From contig JAWCSA010000005.1 in NCBI GenBank assembly GCA_038868975.1, positions 1-35,573 on the forward strand: 35,573 nucleotides of DNA. The letters run 5' to 3'. Source of the stretch: Nitrososphaerales archaeon (lineage in GTDB: Archaea; Thermoproteota; Nitrososphaeria; Nitrososphaerales; UBA213). Positions 25,061 to 32,313 of the stretch are shown one piece after another. The first letter of the stretch is position 1. Every line of letters begins with the position of its first letter. The notes beneath the pieces were generated by a model, which was not told the origin of the DNA, did no database searches, and saw only the letters and a list, made by a program, of their open reading frames with translations. Both the position numbers and the translations under genes were made by a program.

Positions 25061-25276
25061 ATGATGCGAAACACTCAACGTTGCAAGAAACACACTGAAC
25101 CGATGCCACTATTCCCATGTAAAATATTTGGAAATGTGACAGTCGGATACTACTGCGTTGCATGCCATGATTTCATTGCTATACCAATAGTACCTGAGGT
25201 AGATGTGTTAAACAAACTGATAGAAACGTGCAGGAACGGCACGTTTGAGAGGAGTGAATTGCAATGTGCTCAATAA
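25061..25276 (+). CDS. Small Cys/His-rich protein of the glycan operon
   Basis: The 71-residue protein is not one I recognise. It has four cysteines and one histidine in its first half, arranged as CKKH (8-11), FPC (21), then CVAC (32-35) in VGYYCVACHDFIAIP. This CxxH...C...CxxC order suggests a zinc-ribbon-like metal site. The second half is a helix, VDVLNKLIETCRNG. It starts 13 bases after the synthase stop and overlaps the glmS start by 13 bases, so it is almost surely translated with them. A regulatory or binding role for the synthase or GlmS is possible but only a guess. Confidence 0.65.
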   Translation: MMRNTQRCKKHTEPMPLFPCKIFGNVTVGYYCVACHDFIAIPIVPEVDVLNKLIETCRNGTFERSELQCAQ

Positions 25277-27018
25277 TAGGATACAAGGGGAAATTGGCTG
25301 CGGCACCCATCTTAGTAGAAAGCCTGCAGCGTATGGAGTACCGGGGCTATGATAGTGTAGGGATGGCAATCATTAATGATCGCAGAATTCTCTTGCGAAA
25401 AGGGGTTGGCAAGGTCTTAGAAGTAAATCGATCTTTGAACTTGGAAGAGATGAGCGGTAATATAGGTATTGGACATACTAGGTGGGCTACACACGGAGCG
25501 GTTACAGATTACAATGCCCACCCGCATTCCTCATGCTCCAATGACATCGTAGTGGTGCACAATGGTATAATAGAAAATTACATGGAACTCAAGGAAGAGC
25601 TAATTCAGAAAGGGCATGTGTTTAAGAGTCAGACTGACAGCGAAGTGATCGCTCACCTTCTTGAAGAATATTATAATCGTAGTGTTAAAAGAGCAATAAT
25701 TCAGACCTGCAAAAGGCTCAAGGGGTCATATGCCTTTGTGGCCGTTTTTACAAATGGAACAATTGCTGGGGCTCGATATGATGAACCGCTAATCGTTGGT
25801 ATAGCGAAAAACGGCTACTTTCTGTCAAGCGATGTTCTTGGCTTCTTGAAATATACTGACAAGGCAATATTTCTGGATAACTGCGATATAGTTCTCTTAA
25901 ATCATGCATTATCGATATTCGATTTCAGTGGCAGAAAGATCACACGTCCAGTTACCCAAGTTGCCTGGGAGCTTGGTGCTGTTGAAAAGGGCAGGTATGC
26001 CCATTATACACTAAAGGAAATAAATGAGCAGAAGTATACGATCGTTAATGCTGCCAATCAGAATGAAACGATGATGCAACTTTTCTGTGATATCATATCA
26101 AAAGCAAGGAGCCTGTACATTACTGGCAGTGGCACAAGTTACAACGCTGCATTAATAGCAAAGCATATCTTCGCAAAATTTGTCAAGATAAGAGCAGAAA
26201 CGATAATGTCAAGCGAGTTTCAATATGCACCAGAGATCTTAGACGAAGATTCTGTATTAATTGCAATTTCGCAGAGTGGTGAGACTGCAGATGTGTTGCA
26301 ATCTGCAAAGACTGCTAAAGCGTTCAAGGCGAGAGTTCTCTCAATAGTGAACATTCCAACATCTTCACTTGCTAGGATCAGCGATGCATTTTTGGGTATA
26401 AACTGCGGTCCTGAAGTGGGAGTTGCGGCAACGAAGAGTTTTACCGGACAGTTGGCAGTGATCTATAATGTAGCTGATAGGCTTTGCGAAGGCTGCATTG
26501 GAATTGCAGATAGAGAGGATATCACAAGAACAGTAAAAGCAGTTCTTGCAGAATCGGAAGTGATAGCAGATATTGCTAATGAGTTTCAAGATGTTAAAGA
26601 CATCTATTTGCTTGGAAGAGCATCTCACTATCCAATAGCTTTGGAAGGTGCATTGAAACTAAAGGAGTTAGCATATGTGCATGCGGAGGGCATAGCAGCA
26701 GGAGAGTTGAAACATGGACCACTTGCATTGATGGACAAGGATACCGAAGTCATAATCTTGAACCCTTCAGATTCAACCTACGATGATACGCTATCAAACG
26801 TCCATGAGATAAAGGCCAGAGGTGCAAAGATCATAGGCATTTCCGACAAGTATGATAGTGTGTATGATCATTTGATCAAAATTCCAAAGGTGAATGAGGC
26901 ACTCTATCCTCTGATCGAGGTTATTCCCTTACAGATGCTTGCATATCATACTGCTTTAATGAGAAATGCTGATCCAGACTATCCCCGTAATTTAGCAAAG
27001 TCGGTTACGGTCAAGTAA
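25264..27018 (+). CDS. glmS: Glutamine-fructose-6-phosphate aminotransferase (isomerising)
   Basis: This 584-residue enzyme makes glucosamine-6-phosphate from fructose-6-phosphate and glutamine, the entry to amino sugars. Cys2 after the start Met is the glutaminase nucleophile (MCSIIGYKG). HTRWATHG (71-78) and HNGIIENY (99-106) belong to the glutaminase domain. Two SIS sugar-isomerase domains follow, with GSGTSYN (288-294) and SQSGETAD (about 335-342). The family end, with HAEGIAAGELKHGPLAL and PRNLAKSVTVK, is intact. It lies in the operon after the GT2 synthase and before the GNA1-like acetyltransferase, so supply of precursor and polymerisation are co-transcribed. Confidence 0.96.
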   Translation: MCSIIGYKGKLAAAPILVESLQRMEYRGYDSVGMAIINDRRILLRKGVGKVLEVNRSLNLEEMSGNIGIGHTRWATHGAVTDYNAHPHSSCSNDIVVVHNGIIENYMELKEELIQKGHVFKSQTDSEVIAHLLEEYYNRSVKRAIIQTCKRLKGSYAFVAVFTNGTIAGARYDEPLIVGIAKNGYFLSSDVLGFLKYTDKAIFLDNCDIVLLNHALSIFDFSGRKITRPVTQVAWELGAVEKGRYAHYTLKEINEQKYTIVNAANQNETMMQLFCDIISKARSLYITGSGTSYNAALIAKHIFAKFVKIRAETIMSSEFQYAPEILDEDSVLIAISQSGETADVLQSAKTAKAFKARVLSIVNIPTSSLARISDAFLGINCGPEVGVAATKSFTGQLAVIYNVADRLCEGCIGIADREDITRTVKAVLAESEVIADIANEFQDVKDIYLLGRASHYPIALEGALKLKELAYVHAEGIAAGELKHGPLALMDKDTEVIILNPSDSTYDDTLSNVHEIKARGAKIIGISDKYDSVYDHLIKIPKVNEALYPLIEVIPLQMLAYHTALMRNADPDYPRNLAKSVTVK

Positions 27019-27028
27019 GGGTGGATTG

Positions 27029-27250
27029 ATGAAACCGTTGCAAAAGAAACATCATGCTCTCGTAAAGCAGATTTCCACATTTGAAGCAAATGCAAGGATA
27101 GAGGTTAGAAAATTTGCAATGATGAATGATCTATCAATTAAGGAAGTTATTAATAAACTGGGCTCAACTCACCTGTTGTATATTTCAGAGACAGGTCAAT
27201 GCACAATAATGCCAAAGAACATCCAAGATACATTGCGACAATCTAGATAA
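27029..27250 (+). CDS. Small unknown basic protein of the glycan operon
   Basis: The 73-residue protein is mostly helical and basic: KPLQKKHHALVKQISTFE, then ARIEVRKFAMMNDLSIKEV and a short strand-like end LLYISETGQCTIMPKN. I do not recognise it. ATG 27029 follows a GGGTGG Shine-Dalgarno-like stretch 11 bases after the glmS stop, and the acetyltransferase begins 31 bases after its own stop. The spacing makes it part of the same transcript. The middle (NDLSIKEVINKLGSTHLLYI) could be a small helix-turn-helix-like fold, but this is not secure. Confidence 0.55.
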   Translation: MKPLQKKHHALVKQISTFEANARIEVRKFAMMNDLSIKEVINKLGSTHLLYISETGQCTIMPKNIQDTLRQSR

Positions 27251-27281
27251 GACTTATTATCAGTCTCAGACACTCAGAAAT

Positions 27282-27743
27282 ATGCCACCTAAAACTAAGA
27301 TTAATTTCAAAATACGCGAAATAAAAGAAGATGACTTGGGCAAAGGATTCTTTAAAACGCTATCCAACCTAGCTGAGATAGGAGAGGTTTCCAAGAATTC
27401 TTTAAAAGCAAGAAAGATTCTACAAGCAATTAAATCAAATCCTCTGCACAAGATCTTCGTTGCTGTAAGTGACGATGGCGAGGTTATAGGGTTAACTACG
27501 TTGCTTATAGAACAGAAATTTATTCATGATGGAGGCAAGGTTGCGCATATAGAAGACGTTGTAACAAGGAAAGAATACCAAGGTCTTGGCATAGGCTCAG
27601 CCTTGATTCACAAGGTTTTGAAGTTGGCAAAAGAAAGGAATTGTTATAAGGTCATCCTTGATTGTTCAGAGAGAAACGTAGAGTATTATGAGAAGTTAGG
27701 CTTCAAAAGGCATTCTGTTAGCATGAGATATGACTTGAAGTGA
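27282..27743 (+). CDS. Glucosamine-6-phosphate N-acetyltransferase, GNA1-like (GNAT)
   Basis: The 153-residue GNAT enzyme resembles eukaryotic GNA1 far more than a general acetyltransferase. It has EQKFIHDGGKVAHIEDVV, the acetyl-CoA loop YQGLGIGSAL (99-108), AKERNCYKVILDCSERNV and EYYEKLGF (134-141). Yeast GNA1 has RKFIH...GHIEDIVV, CYKIILDCDEKNV and FYEKCGF in the same order. GNA1 acetylates GlcN-6-P to GlcNAc-6-P before isomerisation, unlike the bacterial GlmM-GlmU order. Here it directly follows GlmS, whose product would be its substrate. The catalytic role is inferred from similarity and context. A stem-loop with 10-bp arms follows the stop. Confidence 0.82.
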   Translation: MPPKTKINFKIREIKEDDLGKGFFKTLSNLAEIGEVSKNSLKARKILQAIKSNPLHKIFVAVSDDGEVIGLTTLLIEQKFIHDGGKVAHIEDVVTRKEYQGLGIGSALIHKVLKLAKERNCYKVILDCSERNVEYYEKLGFKRHSVSMRYDLK

Positions 27744-27762
27744 TTGAGACCCAGTTCTGTAC

Positions 27763-27793
27763 GAATGAGTTGAATTAGAGGAGCAACTCATTC
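27763..27793 (+). terminator. Hairpin after the glycan operon
   Basis: A perfect 10-bp inverted repeat, gaatgagttg and caactcattc, with an 11-base loop, lies 20 bases past the stop of the acetyltransferase gene and is followed by ctttcta. It may end the operon transcript or stabilise its 3' end. Archaeal terminators do not need such a hairpin, so the call is tentative. Confidence 0.45.
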
Positions 27794-28023
27794 CTTTCTA
27801 ACATGTCAATCACACTAGCTAGAAGTTTAGCATTGCATCTAATCACGATCTTACAATATAGAAAGATGAGTAGTGATTTTATGAACCTCAGATATTTAAT
27901 GGAGCAAGAATTCCTATTCTATACCAATTTTTATTTATACAACTAGCTCTATATTATTTGCATATATCTACAAGTATGTGTGATCTAGGATACTTATTAT
28001 CGTGGGCTAAAATGTTATGATAC

Positions 28024-28647
28024 ATGCGACATATGATAATTTTTGGGATAGCAGGATCATTGCTACTGTTGTCACTCTTATCGTTATCGAATCTTCAAGT
28101 AATAGCTACCGAATCTGATAAGAGTAATTCTATAGGTATATGTTGTGCTTGGAACAGTAAGCTTGCAGATGGTGAACTGAGCTTCAAAATAAGTGGCGGT
28201 GATGAAACTGCTCGTAACGCAGTTCGAGATGCGATAAAAGAGTGGGAGATCGTACAGGATCTTACACTTACCGAAATCTCTGGAAAGGAGAAGATTGACA
28301 TAAATGTGCAGTTCAAGAAAGGTGGCGGCATGATAGCTGGACAAGCTCTGCGCAAATTCGATGGCAACAGTTTCATAGATTCCGTACAGATACAGATATC
28401 AGGCAGTGCTTTTGGCACCCCAAGTAATGTCGCAACGGTAAAGCAGATAACAAGACATGAAATGGGCCATGCCTTGGGTATAGGACATGCAAACTTTGAC
28501 GGCGATCTAATGTCAACTACTGTTCAATCAGGAAGCGAGAACGTATCTATATGTGATATCAATGGAGTAAAAGCGGCAAATCATTTGAAGTTTGAAGATA
28601 ACAGTTCTCCGCATCATCCACATACAGATCATGTGCATTGTACATAG
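28024..28647 (+). CDS. Secreted matrixin-type zinc metalloprotease
   Basis: The 207-residue protein has a signal peptide (MIIFGIAGSLLLLSLLSLSN) and the metzincin zinc motif HEMGHALGIGH (145-155), with an Asp-rich stretch and Met163 as the Met-turn (DGDLMS). This is the matrixin/M10 pattern. The N-terminal part, LSFKISGGDETARNAVRDAI, matches the usual strand and helix before the active site. The tail is unusually rich in histidine (HHPHTDHVHC, 197-206), so it may bind extra metal. No propeptide cysteine switch is obvious, but C40-C41 lie near the start of the mature part. A TATA-like tacttattat is about 28 bases before the ATG, which suggests a leaderless transcript. The target is unknown. Confidence 0.82.
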   Translation: MRHMIIFGIAGSLLLLSLLSLSNLQVIATESDKSNSIGICCAWNSKLADGELSFKISGGDETARNAVRDAIKEWEIVQDLTLTEISGKEKIDINVQFKKGGGMIAGQALRKFDGNSFIDSVQIQISGSAFGTPSNVATVKQITRHEMGHALGIGHANFDGDLMSTTVQSGSENVSICDINGVKAANHLKFEDNSSPHHPHTDHVHCT

Positions 28648-29936
28648 CCTTCTCTATTTGTTTTAGTGCTATAGAAGAGAACTGTCTTGGCTCTTACGCC
28701 TCATTTAGCATAATATATGGTTATTACTGGAATGGTGCGATGGAAGTACGACCCCGTATATAGTTGATCTTAATAAATCACTTTAATTGAAACCTATTAT
28801 TCTAAGAAATAATGTGAGTTCTAGACTCTTTCTCTTGACAAAAACATTGTAAAGCAGAGTGGTAAAGAAATGCTTGATGCCCGCCCATGAAAGCAAAAGA
28901 GGGGATGGGTACAATAAAAAGAAGTGCTGATAAGAACGATATTTTACTATTGATATGCTTAGAAAAATTCCATGATATGTATATACTATTTTGAATACCT
29001 CATACGGCAATTGACATTTTTGAAAGATTTCAAAAGGTTCAACGGCCATTTAAAAACATGTCATAGAATGAAAGTTTCGGTGTGGTACTGGCTTCCTATA
29101 CCGAGTGACCTGATTTCGAGACCCACTGCTCCACGCTTAGTATTTGAGCAGTCCTAGTTCTTGCGAGACCAGAAATTTAGGAAATAGCAATTGTTATACA
29201 GTATATGGAGATGGTAGCGTTCAGGTATTCTATGGGCATAAATGGGAAAAGTTATGCTATGCTATGCTACGTTACGCAAGGTAAGAAAGCTTATGCAAAT
29301 ACAGACGCATAAAAGTGCTAGCGGGGGAGGGGGTTCGTATATAAAGAAATTAGAACGCATACGCATGCAAGCAAGTAGAGAGATAGGTAGAATATATAGA
29401 ACATGGCTAAACTGTATTCCTCCTGTTACAGAAAATATTCCACTAACCTATGATTCTTCAGTAATGTTAGATCACGGATTTAGGAAAACCAGTTTAACTT
29501 AAGCGATACCAAACTGCAACTAGGGTAATGGTATTTTCGAGGAGAAGAATATAGTAGAGTCACGTTCATTACTTTCGACTATACACCTAAAGCATCCATA
29601 CAGGCGCAGAACTTTACTGATCTTGCATAGCGAGTCATTCTATATTTGTAATATTGATCGATAAGGCTTTTGTGATCTAAACCCTGTCAATCAGACATAT
29701 TAGCCTGCAAAAGGTGTCTCCATTACCTATGCATAAACTTGATACCCATACTTATCACATGAATCTTGAACAGTTTAATTGCAAACTTTTATTAGCAACA
29801 ACCCTTCCCCCCCATTTTTTCTTTATGGACAAATTATCCATACGCTTTTTGGAACCACTGTTTCACTGGTTCATGTTTAGATGAAACTTGTGCTTCGCAG
29901 GATTCCTTATGATATCTGTTGTTAATTAATTGATAC
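28648..29936. other. Gene-poor stretch of 1.3 kb
   Basis: No frame here has recognisable protein character. The longest open frame (29242-29502, 86 codons) is basic with a Gly run and begins in a short ATGCT repeat; I do not trust it. The region holds a run of seven C then six T at 29807-29820, two small inverted repeats at 29824-29872, and a half-site like the 21.7 kb inverted repeat at 29893-29911. It could hold decayed genes, a non-coding RNA or a regulatory region. Confidence 0.5.
29824..29872. repeat. Two small inverted repeats upstream of a winged-helix gene
   Basis: tatgga and tccata (29824-29842) and gaacca and tggttc (29852-29872) form two adjacent 6-bp inverted repeats with short loops. 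They lie 65-113 bases before the ATG at 29937, and just after the C7-T6 run. They may be operator sites or parts of an RNA fold. The arms are short, so chance is not excluded. Confidence 0.3.
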
Positions 29937-30419
29937 ATGAACATGCAAAGTATACTGATAACATTGATTGGCGCAATAGTTGCAGCGACCTTAGCAATGG
30001 TACTGGTATGGTATAGCAAGAAGACGATAATGAATGCCATGTCAAAGCGTCATGTGCTACATACGCTAAAAACAAGGAGCATGAATGGTAAACAACTTGT
30101 GGATTCTGCAAAGGAGTGCAGGAGTGACGCTATATCACCCAAATTAATACCCCTTTTGCTAGTAAAACTGCAGGAAGAGGGTTTGATACAGAGAGCTGGA
30201 AGTAATATGTATGCAATAACAACCAAGGGCTTGGAGTCATTAAATAATTTGGAATCGATGAACAAAGAATTTAAGAAGATCCTTAGTATAATGCAAAAAA
30301 CATCTGTGATAGGTAAACTTATGTTAAATGAAGTGCTAGAGAGGATTGCGATGATCTCCAGCATAGATAACATACAGGACTTTCAGCGCAGGAAGGAAGA
30401 AGCAGTAGTTCAACAATAA
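29937..30419 (+). CDS. Membrane-anchored winged-helix protein
   Basis: The 160-residue protein begins with one membrane span (SILITLIGAIVAATLAMVLVWY, about 5-26), with the rest in the cytoplasm. Residues about 40-104 look like a winged helix: HVLHTLKTRSMNGKQLVDSA, then LIPLLLVKLQEEGLIQRAGS and MYAITTKGLESL, with the recognition helix and a wing hairpin. A helical C-terminal part follows. The likely role is a DNA-binding regulator tied to the membrane. I do not know its signal or targets. ATG 29943 is an alternative start. It lies upstream of another membrane-spanning winged-helix protein on the same strand. Confidence 0.65.
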   Translation: MNMQSILITLIGAIVAATLAMVLVWYSKKTIMNAMSKRHVLHTLKTRSMNGKQLVDSAKECRSDAISPKLIPLLLVKLQEEGLIQRAGSNMYAITTKGLESLNNLESMNKEFKKILSIMQKTSVIGKLMLNEVLERIAMISSIDNIQDFQRRKEEAVVQQ

Positions 30420-30446
30420 ACCCATCCATATTTTTTGGTTCATGTA

Positions 30447-30476
30447 GGTTAATAGGGTTGATGCTAATCCTTAACC
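30447..30476 (+). terminator. Hairpin after the winged-helix gene
   Basis: ggttaa and ttaacc enclose an inner, partly paired agggtt/aatcct stem. The structure begins 27 bases after the stop of the winged-helix gene. It may mark the 3' end of that transcript; support is weak. Confidence 0.25.
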
Positions 30477-30573
30477 CATGCGCATAATATTAGTTTGAAA
30501 ACACCCCTACAAGAAATATTTTAATCTGTCCATATTAGAAATGTTCAGTTCTTATCTACAAAAATTGAGCAGA

Positions 30574-30587
30574 CCGTATTTATAATA
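30574..30587 (+). promoter_or_regulatory. TATA-like element of the cupredoxin-wHTH gene
   Basis: gtatttataataat is centred about 39 bases before the TTG at 30619. With a GGAAAGTG Shine-Dalgarno-like stretch at 30607-30614, this suggests a short leader of about 12 bases rather than a leaderless transcript. Confidence 0.4.
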
Positions 30588-30618
30588 ATGCAGCAACTGC
30601 ATAACAGGAAAGTGAATC

Positions 30619-32253
30619 TTGTTGGGCTTTTCTTTCCTAGTATCGAGTTGTAACGTTGTCCGTCGTAGTTTTCTACTCTCTGCTCTTTTGACCGTTATTG
30701 TTGCATCTCACGCTTTTCAATTTGTTATAGCACAGAGTACTGATAGGGAAAGATGCGAGGCAGAGATCTGCCATGTTGAGATAATAAAGGACGGTTTTAT
30801 TCCGCGCACATTGATAGTGAAACGGGGTGCAACAGTTGTCTGGACAAACTATGATGAAAGCAGGCATACCGTTACCAGTGGTTCGCCAGGAGAGATTACT
30901 ACACCACTTAAATCACTGCTTCTAGACAAGGGAGATATATACCAATTTACATTCGATCCCTCTAGCACCTATCTTGGGAGTTACAAGTATTTTGATCAGG
31001 TAACAAGGATCATGCGTGGAGAAATAATTGTGGAACAGGCAAAAGCTGTGAAAGAGGTGACAATGGTTCAAACAAATGCAATAAAGATAGATTTTAACAA
31101 TGCCAAGTCCGGAGTGAAGGAAATTTCCTTTCAGAATGGCAGCGTTAAGAGCGTTGAAATTGATCCTGACGTTCTTGCCTTAATAGTAACGTTGGAAAAT
31201 GTAGTAACGACAGGTAAACTGCACATTACATTGGATAGAAATTTGATTGATGCTAAAAATGATAACAGAGATACTTCTTTTACGATTCTTGTTGACGATA
31301 AGGAAGCGTTCCATGAAGAAATATCTGCCACACCTAGCGAACGAGCATTATATATCGTTGTACCAAGCAAGGCGACGAAGGTAAAGGTAGGAGGAACGGT
31401 TTCTCTTGTGATGCTTGCAAGTGAAGCTCTAACCAATGCCGAAATTAGCATAACGGAACATAAGAGCAGGGGTGTAGTTGTAACGGATGCCGAAGCCAAA
31501 TTGAATGAAGCCAAAGATGCTTATGATAATAGCATGTATATGGATGCCAAAATCCTTGCAGATGATGCCGAGGCAATCGTTATTAACTTAAGCAACGTTG
31601 CATTAATTGCCAGCAAGTCAATAGATCTTGCTGAAGCGGCTATCAAAGAAGGCAGTGCAAAAGAACTTGATGTTTCCAAAGCAAGGCAGTTCTTGGATCT
31701 AGCTAAGCAGGAATATGTTAATGGCAACTATGAAAAAGTACTAAGCTTGACCCAGCAGGCTAAAACTGCAGCCTCTAATGCTACGGCTATTGTTAAGCGT
31801 GATGTTACGGCACGCGCAGAAACACTTGCGGTAAATAATGCAGATACAAGAACAGAAGCGCTTGATCAAGCATATCTGATGTATGGCGCAGTTGCTGCCT
31901 CACTTGCGGCCGTGGGAGCTGCTGTATATGCACACGTCACAAGGCGTGATGGTGCTGGAACTGCACACATGTCAGCTAACTCCGAAACTAAGAGAGTGAT
32001 AGATCTAAACAAAATACTCGCGGAAAAACCATATCTTCGGGACTATGATGCAGAAGTCGTGAAATACATTGTTGAGAAAGGCGGAGCAGCCTATGAAGCA
32101 GAGATCCGAGAGAAGTTCAATCTTCCCAAATCTACAGCATGGAGGCTTGTTAGGCGTTTGGCGCGAGAGGGACTAGTTGAAGTAAAGAAAACTGGTGGTC
32201 AGAACCTTCTCAGAATAAGAGAAGAGTATACGCAAAAAGGCAATTCCATATAA
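30619..32253 (+). CDS. One-component membrane regulator: cupredoxin-like outside, winged helix inside
   Basis: The 544-residue protein has an N-terminal signal or anchor (SFLLSALLTVIVASHAF). Residues about 51-139 are cupredoxin-like: IIKDGFIPRTLIVKRGATVV and WTNYDESRHTVTSG hold the strand order and one copper-type His (83). The second ligand loop reads YKYFDQVTRIMRG where blue copper proteins have YxYYCxxHxxMxG, so Cys and His are lost. A beta-rich part and a helical, Ala/Glu/Asp-rich stalk (290-400) follow. One membrane span lies at 417-440, then a cytoplasmic winged helix at about 474-533 (AEIREKFNLPKSTAWRLVRR, LAREGLVEVKK). This design fits a sensor that changes DNA binding directly. The start is TTG 30619; TTG 30622 is also possible. 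Confidence 0.82.
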   Translation: MLGFSFLVSSCNVVRRSFLLSALLTVIVASHAFQFVIAQSTDRERCEAEICHVEIIKDGFIPRTLIVKRGATVVWTNYDESRHTVTSGSPGEITTPLKSLLLDKGDIYQFTFDPSSTYLGSYKYFDQVTRIMRGEIIVEQAKAVKEVTMVQTNAIKIDFNNAKSGVKEISFQNGSVKSVEIDPDVLALIVTLENVVTTGKLHITLDRNLIDAKNDNRDTSFTILVDDKEAFHEEISATPSERALYIVVPSKATKVKVGGTVSLVMLASEALTNAEISITEHKSRGVVVTDAEAKLNEAKDAYDNSMYMDAKILADDAEAIVINLSNVALIASKSIDLAEAAIKEGSAKELDVSKARQFLDLAKQEYVNGNYEKVLSLTQQAKTAASNATAIVKRDVTARAETLAVNNADTRTEALDQAYLMYGAVAASLAAVGAAVYAHVTRRDGAGTAHMSANSETKRVIDLNKILAEKPYLRDYDAEVVKYIVEKGGAAYEAEIREKFNLPKSTAWRLVRRLAREGLVEVKKTGGQNLLRIREEYTQKGNSI

Positions 32254-32313
32254 CACAGGAATTAGTTTTCATCGAAAATGATATTTATATTGAACCCACA
32301 AATTAGAACGTAA

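Noticed and set aside
28783-29049. 88-codon minus-strand frame
   Set aside because: Its translation is aromatic-rich with no signal, motif or promoter support.
29242-29502. 86-codon frame in the gene-poor stretch
   Set aside because: It begins in an ATGCT tandem repeat, has a Gly run and no recognisable fold; chance is more likely.
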